Source: Apostichopus japonicus (lineage: Eukaryota > Echinodermata > Holothuroidea > Aspidochirotida > Stichopodidae). Taken from it: a stretch of 60,000 nucleotides of DNA. Each line of letters begins with the position of its first letter. The first letter of the stretch is position 1. Shown piece by piece: positions 1 through 12,400 of the stretch. Location: the NCBI RefSeq assembly GCF_037975245.1, contig NC_092563.1, positions 2,261,001-2,321,000 of the forward strand. The letters are read 5' to 3'. The notes under the pieces are model-generated. The model worked only from the letters and a program-made list of their open reading frames with translations. It did no database searches and had not been told where the DNA came from. The position numbers were made by a program, and so were the translations under genes.

Positions 1-1977
1 ACAATCCTACATACCCTCACCTGTGCTGCATCATTTCATGATCTCAAACCATCACGTAACAGCATAATAATGTAGAGCATGAAAATAATGATCTTCATCT
101 ATTTCAATGCTTGCTAACCCTTTTTCCCTACTCGCAGCCCTTGATTGCTTTGCTGTTTGTGCCTTTATGGACAGCTTTGAACCCCCATGGAGAGTTGGAG
201 ACCTGCCTTGCACCCCCAAGGGGAGGGGGGGAGAGGTTCATTCACCCTTAATAAGAAACACTGATTGAATGTGTACACAAATTATCAGTGAGCTGTTAGA
301 GTCACTAAGTACAACCTTTGAAACACATGTAGCAGAATAGTGCATCTTCCTTATAAAGGTTATGTGAGCACGAGTACACACACTGCATTATAATAGTGTA
401 AATTCATACAATTGAATATACAAAACATGTCAAAAGTTCACACTTCTATGCAGTTAAGATATCTGTGTATAATCAACCAAGGGAAAAATTGACTGGAAAG
501 TTATATGCAAATGAAAGAAAATCTCTCTTCTAGGGTCCCTATTTCATATTTTTTTTCCTGAGCACTTTACAGCAGAAACCACAAAGGGAAAGAAACTTGC
601 TTTCACTTTCATTCTTGCAATGTCAACATTTATTAGCATTTTTTTTGGGCGAAAAATTTAAGGTTAAATTTATCGATGACTTTGACAATAGAAAAGAATT
701 AGACCCGATTATGATAAGGTGAAGCACTGTGGCAGCTGTGGCACTGTGAGGTACTGTGGCAGCTTTGGTTTAATATGGATAACAGTTAACATACTGTACC
801 ACGATGACGACGACACACTTGGCAGCACTCTTAATCGATATCATATTAGGAACCAGTTTCTGAGTTCAACCCAATACATACTGTACTACTGTACAACAAC
901 AACTTTCAGACACTTTATAGTAATTGAGACTAATTACCGACTTTGGGAGCACAAATTCAATCTGGATGAATCCATGCAGAAACAATCTAGACAAAGGCTC
1001 ATATCCCAGTCCAACTAGCCACTGTTCACAAAGCTTGGGAGAATTACAGTCATATCATCATGCTTCACGGATCTATCATCAAGGTCTGAACTGATCTCAG
1101 ATTAAACTGGACAATGTTAAATCTTTGATTTTAGTAAAAACTTCAACTCACAGACAAGTACTGTAGCAGACAGTTACACTGTAACATCATTAGTTATAAC
1201 AGCCTGGGTTATCTTTTAAGCAAAGATCAAGGAAGTTCTCCAAGCAAGTCCCAAAGCAAGACCGCCAAAGTTTCCTTCACATTCTCAGTTTCGTTAAAAC
1301 AGTTCTTTCATTCTTGCCATAATCTGTGCGGTCACTCTAAGGACAAATGCTTCCCTTTTTTTTTTTTTTTTCTTCATTTGTTATGTATGCTATTTGCTAA
1401 CAACTGAAATCAGTGTTGAATTAACACTGTAAGCTCCCCAAACCATGATACTCAGCAGTAATTCAACTGGACAGCCTAGAGGTTCAAAACGATTGGCCTC
1501 ATCCTTAGCAGGCTAAAAATTGTTGTATACTTTAAATATCAAAAGACTCTCTTTTAGCCGTTGTTAAATAGCTTCAGTAATTGACCAAATGATGGTAAAC
1601 ATTCTGATAGTGGACGGAGCATGAAGTTTTGAGCTAGAATGACCCTTTTCTTGACTGCTAGTAAAATTTAATGAAAACGCTGATGACCATTATGTATATT
1701 ATTTATATTATTACAATGGATTGGTGAAATTGCACAAATTTGTATTTAGCAAAAGTGATCACAGTACACACATACAGACTCTTACGTGTTATGTTTGTTT
1801 CCTTTATTTATAATCAATAGATCAGTACAGTACTGTATATTCCCATTTAAAACTGTAATGACGCAACTATTCTACAACACACAAGGATACTGTATGACCT
1901 CATGGGGTATGCACTTAATTGTAATTTATGCATGCAATCAGTATAGTTTCAAACATGAAACAATTCTGAAAACATAG
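1..1977. other. non-coding, no gene recognised
   Basis: AT-rich sequence with many stop codons on both strands and only short open frames of non-biological composition. I see no splice-bounded exon, RNA gene or transposon end that I can support. A T-rich run lies near 1354-1371. Confidence 0.6.
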
Positions 1978-2200
1978 ATCAATCAATCAATCCAAAAAAT
2001 TATATAGCACCTAACAACCAAAGTCAAGTTAAAAAAATATGATCTTGAGAACAGGTAAGTCTTAAGTTTTCTTTTAAAAGTGTTGACATTAGGTGTTTTA
2101 AATGTCAGTGGGAAGGATGTTCCAAAGTTCAGATTAAATAGATAGATATTCTACATCTGTCTCCTCTATTTTCCTACATGTACTTCCTCTTCTCTCCGAC
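1978..2200. repeat. degraded interspersed repeat, LINE 3'-end-like
   Basis: Begins with an ATCA-type simple repeat (near 1978-1991) followed by a 'tatatagcacctaacaa' block and then sequence resembling a decayed frame of the type 'aggtaagtcttaagtttt'. This arrangement is seen in the 3' ends of old interspersed repeats in marine animals. No complete element or target duplication can be drawn. The family assignment is inference. Confidence 0.3.
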
Positions 2201-3589
2201 ATATTGTAGAGAAGTTATGATATTAATTTCTGGGACCCCTTTATACGCTAAAATTACATAATGGGATAAATTCAGAGAAGGTCAACGAAACCATGACATT
2301 TGTGCAAGGAAATAATTCAACATCAACGCTTCAGCTTGTACATATCAGATTATAATATGTGTGAATGTTAAGGTATAAAGTTACATAAAATCACAATGTG
2401 AACCTATTTTTATATAGTACACTAAATGAAACTAGTTGATTGCCTACAAATAAACCATGATTGCACAGACACCCCTATCCAACTCAGTTCTTTGAAGTAT
2501 CAGAGAATGATAAATCAGGGAATGATTTAAAACAAATAAATAAATGAAACAAAATGAAATCTGGTAATATCACATAGTATATCGCAAAATACTATGGAAA
2601 ATGGGCAATTCACTACATATATTACATACATGTACAAAAGCTGTCGAGCAACTTTTGTACACAGGAACCATATTAGTTTATAGGGAGACAGAAATCAGAT
2701 CCTCCAAAGCTGCTATCTACACAAATTTGAAAGATAATTAATAAGTTTCAGTTCATTTGATCAGAATGCTAACTGTGTGAAACGTTAGAAAAGAGGAAAA
2801 ATAGCCCACAGTCATGACTGCAATCAGCATTTTACACATTTGTCAAATGAAAAGGAGATATGTTACTGTCCAATAAACCCCTATTACCCCCATAAATTAA
2901 CAACTCTAACCTACTTCTCTTTTCTTTCCAGAGATTTTCCACACTCTCAATACTAGTATGTCTTTTACTTGACATTATGTGAAGACCATATCCCACTCAC
3001 TAAAAATTCCTCAAAACTTTTGTTTTAACATAATCACCCAACCTGCACACACCGCGTCACTGCCTATCCCCACCCCCTCCCTCCCCCAATGAAAATATAT
3101 CGCTTTACTATTGAAGAATGTTGACAAAAGAACTTCTGTACCAGTGTGAAAATCACATTTTTACAGTAATTTTCCTTAGCAAAACGACGATGAGTTTAAT
3201 TTGGATATGCTTGTACAGTAAGTGAACTCCTTTTGTCTTCAATATGGGGGCTTGCAATGAGGTCAAAGATCAACACATTCTTTCTGGTGATCATTTCTGT
3301 GAAGTGCACTCAGTATAGACCTGAATGTATGATTTTGTATAGTTACTAACCCTAACAGGGCCTACAAAGTTTGACAAAGACCACGCTACATATACGGAAT
3401 AAGTTACTGTGTTTTAATAAAGTAATCATTCATCTGCGAGATGAACTTCACCTTAGCCTAGGTAGTTACAGTTGTATTATTCCAACAAAATCAACCCCCC
3501 CCCCCCCCGGGTGAACCCATTGAAGCAACCACTTCTGAACATTCAAATGCACTGTAAAACACAACTAAGTACATGACACATGACACATT
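2201..3589. other. non-coding, no gene recognised
   Basis: No coding exon or RNA gene can be supported. A C-homopolymer lies at about 3496-3509, just upstream of the repeat that starts near 3590. Confidence 0.55.
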
Positions 3590-4115
3590 AGTTTAGTTTA
3601 GTTTAGTTTTGTTTTGTTTAGTTTAGTTGAGCGACCCAAGGATCATGAAGCCTTACAGTAGCTTATTTGAGACCCAATCCGTGTTAGATCGTGGATGAAC
3701 AATGGCTTATTTAAAGCCTTCTCTTTTTGAAAAGTGTTCAGAGGCAGGTGTGGGAATTCGCTTCCATTCCTGCTCCCGAGACTGCCATGTAACGTCCCCA
3801 TCCGAGGGACAGGAGTGTTGCCCAAGCATCTGACCACTTTTCAAAAACTTAGGTAGGCAAAGGCACCCCATTCGACATCACTGCAGTGCAGCCATCACAC
3901 ACAAAGTTGTTTCGAAGCCAAGTGAAGAACAGAAACAAACCTCTTTTCCCAAGTTCACAAACCAAAAATACCAAATCCATGGAAGACTCCGCACATCACT
4001 ACTGCGATTTTGAAAAGGTCAAGAGAATCTGACTCCTGGCGGAATTTTGATCCTGGAACCGAATGATTGTGAGGTGGACAATCTAATCGCTCCACAAAGC
4101 CTTTGCCTTGTTGTT
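3590..4115 (-). repeat. possible tRNA-derived SINE
   Basis: Read on the - strand, 4115 to about 4030 resembles a degenerate tRNA-like head: an A-box-like stretch (TGGAGCGATTAGA), a gap, then a B-box-like stretch (GGATCAAAATTCC). The body continues to about 3630 and ends in a (CTAAA)n tail, seen on the + strand as TTTAG repeats at 3591-3626. Head, body and pentamer tail in that order are what a SINE looks like. I found no convincing target-site duplication, so this is tentative; another old repeat is possible. Confidence 0.33.
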
Positions 4116-4374
4116 AGCAATATTGGGTTTTGAAATCAATCCAGTTAGCCGATAGAAGTTAATAGTGCGGCTAGGCCTAACGATAGGAGTCTGACTTAAT
4201 TAACTGTATAGTCTGTAAGTGTAAGGTTAAAGTTACATTGAAGCTATTCAGATGATAATCGCACACATGTTACACAACTTACACAGACTTAAATTCTTTT
4301 GGTAGGCCCAGACTATGGCATGCTAATTTCTCTTCTACATAAGGCTAGTGATACACACAGTGTATTGCTTAGTG

Positions 4375-4585
4375 ACATCCACTGGGGGCCGTGTCATTCC
4401 GCTATCGGTACTTTCCGCCATAGAAAAAGTGCCCTTTCGCCATGTTACTCTGATGGTAAAGCAGTTTTGTATGGTGGAAAGAGCACATTATTGTGGTTGC
4501 ACCACCATGGCGGAAAGGCTCGAAACCTATGGCGGAATGGTATGGCGGAATGGTATGGCAGAATGGCACTTGAACCACATCCACT
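4375..4585. mobile_element. short MITE with 9-bp target duplication
   Basis: A 193-bp element (4384-4576) is flanked on both sides by the same 9 bp, ACATCCACT (4375-4383 and 4577-4585). The ends are imperfect inverted repeats: the left end carries GTGTCATTCCGC and the inverted right end carries GTGCCATTCTGC. Inside are near-tandem 'ATGGCGGAATGGT' units. No coding capacity. The 9-bp duplication would fit a Mutator-like mobiliser, but eight-base hAT insertion sharing one extra base is also possible. Confidence 0.6.
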
Positions 4586-6696
4586 AAGTACTACTAGGCT
4601 ATGCATTAGGTTCCAATACTAACTCTAGCAAGTAGCATCGTAACGCACGTAGAATGTTTTGTAATATTATTAACGTTCAACCTGTAACTTACTGTTTTGG
4701 CATATCTTAATTAGACCTATCTTTTGTCTAGGGCTAAACCTAAGTCACACTACAGTACAGCCTGGTTAGCCATAGGCTAGGCCTAACTTAGTCCTATAAA
4801 TTACATTTACAGCTAAGATAAAATGCGTGATAGTACAATCCTCTGTAAATCAATGGAGCATATATCTACGTACCCGTGTCTCCTATAATAATATACTTGA
4901 AAAGATAGGCGTAAGACATCGTAATTTGTGCAACGTTTCTTCAGCAAAATAGAGGTCTTTTGTATCGTCTATGTATAAATTACACGTTGAATATGAGTAC
5001 GTATATATAGTGTAGTATCATATCGAGCGCAGTTCGAACCTGTACTAAATTACTACGTAGGCACACGTACGAAGTCTTATGATGAACATAGGCACCTAGG
5101 TCGGGAATTATCATTACAAGTACTAGCAATGGTTGTGATGTTGACGTAATTAGTCCAATGGGCATGCGTACATCGTCCATACGTTTTAAGTTACTATACT
5201 GCTACAATTAGCCCCGTGACTGGCAATCAGACTATTTTTCCTTCGAAATCAATGCAACCTGCCAACTGCCTTTGGTTTTAACCATCAAGAAAAAGTGGAA
5301 GTTGCAACAACTGTACTGAGCAACATTTATTTCCTGACAGTTCAACTTCAATCTCCCAAACTCATTGTGAAAGTAACTTAGTAAATCAGTAAAGCACAGT
5401 CTAAATCACCACCAACTCTTGCCCCAACCCCTACCCCAGTGGGGAATATAGTTATGTCTTTTTCCCCTCTGTTTCAAGTACGGATGTACTCCAATGCAGT
5501 TCTAAATTATTCAGCTGGATCCTTTCTATTAGCGAAAGGAGGTGTCAGCCAATTATCAGTGATCAATGTTGTCAAAATATCTATGAAAGACTGAAATTCC
5601 TACAGTTTAAAAATGTAGAAGCTTGGACGTGATTTAAAAAAATCCTTGTCTCATCTGGGCCACCCTAGTATTCAAAAAACTAAAATTCTTCAGATGAAGA
5701 CCCCATCGTTTTCCTTCCTCCACTCCCTCACTTTCTGATAGCTTCCCCGGAAGCAATACAAATGATCATTGCGTATCTGTATGGCAGCTGGTGGCAAGTG
5801 TGTGGTAATAAAAGCTTGTTTCACCTTCCCTGTTTGTTTTTTTATTATTTTTTATTAACTTTATTCGTAACCAGGGATCCTGTCACTGGTGAACCAGTGT
5901 TCTTCCCAGGATCCCTGCACATATAAAACATACAAAATATAACAAACAGAACACATAAATAAATATAAAATATGTCATTTGAACATGTTTTGCGTGCGAG
6001 TGCATCATCGCCCAAGGCAGGGGTACAACCGCGTAACCTATACGATCGGGGTGTGAGGCTAAGAAACCCAGAAAAAAAATCAAGAGGGGATGAGCCTCAT
6101 GGGCAGATTGAATTCTTAGATGTCTTTGGAACGTCTAAGTGCGTACGGTAACGTGCCCAGCTACCTCCCCACCACCTCAGTTTGCAAAATATCTCAAACG
6201 TACCTACTTGCCTTTTGAAAAATGCCCTTCTTTGTAAATATTATAATAATAAGTACCATGTTTGTGATGATAAAAAGTGCATTTTCGTTGAATATTCATA
6301 CAAATACTGTGGTACAGAATGAAGAGAAGGTACATTTTGCGGAAAGTTTCATCTAATCTTTTCTTCCTCAAATCAGAGTCACATGTCCCACTGCCCCAAG
6401 TGTCCTCAGATTATACCATCATTCCGCCACCCCTGATTCGGGAGCTTTCTATCTTGAAATCTTCATATTATCCATTTTGTTGCCAGATGCATTTTCCAAA
6501 AAACTTAAACAAAATTTAAGCATATTTTGACAACAGTCTATATTTGCATTCATGGCCGTTTTCATAACATGATATGTGACATGTTACTTCCATTATGCTC
6601 TTCATGATGACATAAACTGGGCAACGCACGGTCGACTTACTATCGATATCATCAAGAGTTAAATGCTTCTTTTAAAGTCACTTCAACTGTTAGTTA
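4586..6696. other. non-coding; possible LINE tail near 5838-6090
   Basis: No gene recognised. At 5838-5870, read on the - strand, the sequence has an 'AATAAAGTTAATAAAAAATA' end, preceded by a small inverted motif around CACTGGTTCACCAGTG at 5884-5901. Such A-rich tails end many LINE copies, but there is no protein evidence here, so it is only noted. Confidence 0.4.
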
Positions 6697-7083
6697 CTTT
6701 AAAGCAGGGGTGGGCAACCTTTTTGAATGCATGGGCCAGATATACCGTAAGAGGTGAAAAATTGACTGGGCCGCACCTAACCAACGACCTGCTGTTGATT
6801 TCAAACCTTTGATTCCGCGGACTTTCAAGCAATAGGTGTGTGTTCTTAATTTGTATTCACAAAAACATAATTTCAATACAGTACAGTTAATGGGGATAAT
6901 AGGCCTACCTGACAGCATCATTAGTGCCGATAAATTCTAAGCAGCTAGCTTGTTTTTTGTGATGATGTAAAATAGATTGATTTTTTATCTTTTTGTTGAG
7001 ACATCTCACGGGCCGCAAAAAGTCACTGACGGGCCGTATCTGGCCCCGGCGCGGGCCGTAGGTTGCCCACCCCTGCTTTAAAG
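6697..7083. mobile_element. non-autonomous hAT transposon (MITE)
   Basis: A 371-bp element at 6705-7075 with perfect 16-bp terminal inverted repeats: CAGGGGTGGGCAACCT at the left end and its exact reverse complement at the right. It is flanked by a perfect 8-bp target-site duplication, CTTTAAAG (6697-6704 and 7076-7083). The termini and the 'GGGCCG...CTGGCCC' interior near the right end are typical of hAT (Charlie-like) elements. No transposase frame is present, so it depends on an enzyme in trans. Perfect duplication and ends suggest a fairly recent insertion. Confidence 0.93.
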
Positions 7084-7285
7084 GGATCTTCCAGTGCTTC
7101 AAGTTGATCACTTAAGAAAATGTTGAAAAAGTTCGGCATCTTTAGGTCAAAACGACATGAGTGTGATAAATCCACATCAGAAGCAAACTAAGGCAGCTAT
7201 GAAAGCAAACCCTGATCCAACTGTATCACACATATGTATTTCACCGAGGATAAAGGATTAAGGATAAATCAACAATCACATTATA

Positions 7286-7387
7286 ATAGGACAGGTAAAC
7301 GTTAAAAGAACATTTACCATCACATGCTAATTTCACATGATATAAGCATGGCATGGTAAATGTTCTTTAAACGTTTTCCTGTCCTAT
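7286..7387. repeat. long palindrome / foldback element
   Basis: Arms of 35 bp at 7286-7320 and 7353-7387 are reverse complements with only about two mismatches (ATAGGACAGG at the left, CCTGTCCTAT at the right). The 32-bp loop contains a second shorter palindrome (ATGCT...AGCAT). It could be a miniature foldback transposon or the core of a larger one. No clear target duplication is seen. Confidence 0.75.
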
Positions 7388-8143
7388 CATACCAATTTTT
7401 GTGATCAACGACTCCGATCCCTGGGGAAGGGAGAGGTTTAGCCCTGAGAAGAAACGTGTTATACATTCAATAAACCAAATCTTGAGTTAGCGAAATGAAA
7501 TTGAGATTGGTTTCTCAACATACAGTCTGGAAAGTAGTTCTACTTCCCATCGTGGGTCACAAAATGAGGACCCAACCACCCCACCCACTCCCTATATGCA
7601 AATAAGCGTTACTGTGACGTCATAAATGCTCATTGACAAAACTCTTTTTCATAATGTTCACATATATAGCCTATATATATATATTTTTTATTATCATGTA
7701 TTAGGTATGGTGGAAACCTTAGCTTAAGGTGGGAGCAGGGGTTAGTGATATACTGATACTTCGAATTTGGAGAACATGTATGCACACGTTGAAAAAATAA
7801 AAGTAAATGAAGAAACATTGTTAGTTGTTTGCTGCGAGTCACTTTTGGCATACAGTCTCGATGCAATTGGTACTGGGGTTGAGAGTGGATCAGTAATGTC
7901 GTCTTGGTTTCGTGCTCATGCTCTATCTTGCTCAGGCTCTATCAGGCTAATGTTGGGTGTAGTACATTTGGCATAAACAACGTTACAACTAAAAGGCATA
8001 AAGGCAAGAAAGTGGCATGTTTCCCTGGGAGAGTAGCTAACGTACTCTTCTTTGACATGCTGAACGTAAATTGAATTCAATTGCAACTTATGAACGATTA
8101 TAACAGATCCCAATTACATACCTGCAAGCTTATACATTGGCAT

Positions 8144-8956
8144 GTTGGAAACAGGGGCGTCGCCAATGGGTGGCCTGGGGGGGGGGTGCACGTGCTCTCC
8201 CAAATAAATCGTGCCCCGGGTGCCCTCCCCTCTAGATGCCATTTGTAATGTTCAAAAATACTCAAACAAAGGACAAAACGTATTATGTTCATCAGTAAGA
8301 CTTCCTTCCGCCCAACTATTCAAGCGGAAAACATATTTTTCGTTCTCTCATAATGGATAACCACCAGACAGGCGCGTAGGGGCGGCCTCCCCCCCCCCCC
8401 CCCTGAGCATATTGTTTTTGTGATATCTCCAGTAATTTCAAAATAGAAAATGCTTAGATGCAATTTACAGGCATGGGAAGTGCCATTTCCAGCGATCTGG
8501 GAGGCATTTTCGTCCAAAAATTTTTGGCTTTGCGCCAACTCAAAGTGGTGCTACGCTTAGAAAGTTTGCCTACAAGCTTCGCCCCTCATTTGGCAAATTC
8601 CTTAATTATTTAAAAACATTATCAAAGCAAAATAGTTAATTTCCATTTCTTGTATAACTTTTTTATCCGCCTCAATTAAAAACATAAATATCGGGCAGAC
8701 TAAGCCCGAACATTCTTGAACATATAGTTACTTCAAGTTGCAAAATATGGCACCCGATTTGGCACCCGATTTGGCACCCGATATGGCACCCAAAATAAGG
8801 ACCCTTATTTAATCAAAAATCACCCCCTTAAGGGAATTCCCTTAGACCCCTGCTCCAGGACGGCATTCAAAAGTAACATTGTTCCCCCAATTTAAGTGCT
8901 GTGCCCTCCCTGTGCCCCCCAAGACTGAAATGTCTGACGACACTACTGGTTGGAAT
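8144..8956. mobile_element. hAT-like non-autonomous transposon
   Basis: A 797-bp element (8152-8948). The left end reads CAGGGGCGTCGCCA and the inverted right end CAGTAGTGTCGTCA (10 of 14 identical). It is flanked by near-identical 8-bp copies, GTTGGAAA (8144-8151) and GTTGGAAT (8949-8956). The interior has G- and C-homopolymers (8176-8187, 8391-8403) and a short 12-bp tandem repeat, but no transposase. The diverged ends and duplication suggest an older copy than the element at 6705. Confidence 0.75.
8746..8792 (+). repeat. 12-bp tandem repeat, four copies
   Basis: Unit GGCACCCGATTT repeated four times with one variant, inside the transposon at 8152-8948. Confidence 0.85.
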
Positions 8957-9299
8957 CGGAGGAAAGAATTTTCCTTGCAGCAAGCACTGTTGCTTAGAAG
9001 TAAAATCTCATAAATCCGGATTGAATAATAGCGCCATACGTCACTTTATAAAATTATTCGTAATGAATATTGAACAGATTTGAAATGGAGTCAACTAACG
9101 CATATTCTGATTGGTCTAATAGATTACTCCTTTTCGGGTAAGAACATCTCTCTTTTACTTCTTTTTCTAATATTTACTTGCACTCAATTTGCCAATATTA
9201 GCGTTAAATATATAATAAGATATTTTAAGGCGATTCAATAGAATAGCGTAAACATTAATATAAAATTTTGCATGCAAATGTCATTCTTTGCATATCGCA

Positions 9300-9471
9300 A
9301 TAAGCCAATGAGAAAGACCGTGGGATTTGACCTTCTCGGAATAGGGCAAAAGAACAGACAGTGAGGATCACACACAGAAGATAGAAATGCATGCATACGC
9401 CGACGTTCCACAAGGTTCATAAGCCAGCTTTTCGAAAGCAAAAATTTGTTCACTGATAGTCTCCTTCTACT
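9300..9471 (+). promoter_or_regulatory. candidate CHD8 promoter and first non-coding exon
   Basis: The CHD8 start codon lies in an exon that begins with a clean acceptor at 13758/13759, so at least one upstream exon must exist. The best candidate donor I see is CTG|GTAAGTAA at 9472, ending an untranslated stretch of about 100-170 bases. A CCAAT box (GCCAATGAG) lies near 9305 and an inverted one (ATTGG) near 9112. Inference only; transcript data would settle it. Confidence 0.25.
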
Positions 9472-12400
9472 GGTAAGTAACTTTGGTTCGTCTGTTTGAC
9501 TGATTTATTTTTACGATGGGAGAGGTTTTTTGTCACATTGTGTGTCATAACTGACCCTTATTTTGTGGATAGTGGCCTTTTTTGTGTTCTTACAAGTTGG
9601 ACCTAAAATTTCCTTTCAACGGCACGCTTACGACACGGAATTGGCGTCAGTCTTTGTTCGTCACGTTGGTTTTGAGGAATAATTCCACGCGCTTGGCGCC
9701 ATGTTTTAAGGCGTGTGCTATTATTTTATATCACTTTTTGATAACTTTTAAAGTTTTTAGAACAAGTTTTCCGTATTAACAACTGCTTAGAATTGGTGTG
9801 TGTTGTAAATATGTTGCACATGGTCGGCATGGGACCCCAAGTTGCAAAAGCACCGGACCGGTGATATGAATAACACTAGTATAGCCTAGGCTGATGACTG
9901 TAAATGTGTACTTCCAGTATATGCAAAGCATACACTAGGCCTATGCATGTATGTGGGTAGTTTCAGCCACCATTACGTACGAATGTTACTTACGCAGTGC
10001 AACAGTTTGTTTTTCGTAATCGTATATATGTGTTGTTGGTCCATGTTTGCCACCAAATAAACATAACTCAATTAATCGATTCTCGATAAACTATTGGCAT
10101 AGCCTAATGTTAGGCCCGTTGGAGACTGAAATATAGCCTAAAGTGATAATGGTTAGTTTAGGCTACAATGTTAAACAACTGATGTTGCATAGGCCTAGGC
10201 CAGTAAGTAACATGTATGCCTAGGCTAGCAATATCAAGCGGAAATTAAATATGACTTGAAGTATCTATCTGACGTCAAAGAATCACAGAATATGATGTTA
10301 GGCTAGTCAATTTTTTCTGTTGTCCCATTTTCTCTGTGTAAGTTCAAGACAAAAATAAAATGAATTCACATGGTGGCAATAGCATTAGGCCTAGGCCTAC
10401 TTAGGCTATTGCTATTTTATACTGCTGTTTGTGTTAGGATTAGAATTATGTTTAGGCCTAGAGATTATGATTGGGGTCACTAAAACCTTGTCCTAGTGCT
10501 ATCTCTTAACAACACCATCAGCCTGAATCCAGACCTGCAACTCTCCAGGTGAACTGCATGTCTTGTTCTTTTCTAATCTAAGGCAATCTAACACTTGTCC
10601 AAATTTATGTGCTATTCTCACGCAATTTTAGAACTGCCATTAGTGTGTTCTGTAGCGCTAATGTTAGTGTGAAATATTTCACATAGCCATTGTCATTGCA
10701 GAAGTGAGGTTAAAAATCATAGAAATTAATACACATAGAAGCCATATGGCACCAGCTGACAACAAAATGTGTTGCAGCTGTTTGAAGGTCACTAGGCGCC
10801 AACTTGGGGAGTAATTATAGAATACAGGGCCACACAATGATACTATCTGAGCATCCGGATGCGCGGATGCTCAGTCTCACCCCAGTACGTATGTGAGTAA
10901 AAAATGTCAAAGTCCCAGTTCTTTTTTTTTGAGTCGATGCGCGGATGCGTGGAAGCCGAGTCAAATATTTCCTAAGTCCTTTGCTAGTACTTCTGTAGTG
11001 GAATTTTAGAGGGCGTCACACATGTACAGATGCCTTTTAAGAACGACACACTATTGATGTTGAATATCTTCGTACATACAGGACTTTCAGTATTGGAAAT
11101 ACGTGATGGTATATGTCGAAACTAGTACTCCCGGGGTGGATGCGCGGATGCGCAGATGCGGAGTCAAAATGAAATACGTGATGGAAATTAGAGGGAGTCA
11201 AAATGAAATATGTGATGGTATATGGAGAAACTTTCGAAAATTAGTTAATTTAGTTAAATTAGTTAATTATTTCGAAAAAAGTCCATTCCTAGTACTCCCG
11301 GGGTGGATGCGCGGATGCGGAGTCAAAATGAAATATGTGATGGAATTTTAGAGGGCGTCATACGTGTACGGACATGTACAGACACACCGCGCATCCGGAT
11401 GCTGGGAAGAGTTAATGAATGGCCCTGTATTCTATAATTGTACCCAACTTGGTACACCCAAAAGTTCCAAAACAATTACTTCCGCAAAGGCTGCCCAGGA
11501 TGTAGTAACAAGGTTTTGACGAAATCCTGATTTTTTCGTCATAATAACTTCATATTCACACAGAGAAACACTCCATGCACCAGATTAGCTCCAGTTTTGT
11601 GGGGAAATTAGCTGCAGCTAAGACAGATCTTATATTTTGTAAAAACTTTTGTAAAAAAGCAATTTCCTAAATGTAATACAATCTAACGTTAGGCCCTTAA
11701 TTAGATACATAGGGCACAAAGCCCAGCTGTCTTTATCGTTCACCATGCTAATATTTATGAGACCGAAATGTAGGGGAGAAAGCTTTACTTACTTTTAAAG
11801 GTTTGTTCACATGATTGTGGGAGAAATTATGGGGATGGATGTGGGAGAACATCAGTTTGAATTGGGGCATGCTCCCTTGGCCTGGCTACTGGATTGCTCG
11901 GAAAGGGGTTAATATTCAAATGGAACCATGTAGCCACCTTAAACAATGCTTATAGTAAATGATAAAGACTGAAATACACTGCAAAGCCATGTTGAGGTAA
12001 AACATTTTCTTGAACATTTTTATGGCAATTTAGGTCTACCAAAAATGGAAGTTCAGTGAAGGATCTAAAGAAAATTGCAGCATCTTTATTCTGAAAGGTG
12101 ACTCACAGTCATGAAACAACCAAGATGCTGTGTATAAGTTGATGATGCAGGTTTTTGGAAAATAGGTCAAATCCCACTCACATAACATCTGCAAAACGAT
12201 TTTGGATAGATCTTCCCAAAATATACTTCAAGCTGTATTTTCAATGGACTTATCAGATCATCGAAGTGGAAACAGGTATACATACTTGCAAAATAAAAGT
12301 CAAGATGGAAAAAGGAATAGATAACCTAAAATATCCAAGTTTCCAACTCTCCCCCCTCCCCCCACACCTCATATAAAACGGTTATAAGCTCTTTTTTTTA

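Noticed and set aside
7615-7622. Perfect CRE palindrome TGACGTCA
   Set aside because: A single 8-base match far from any supported promoter; expected by chance at this scale.
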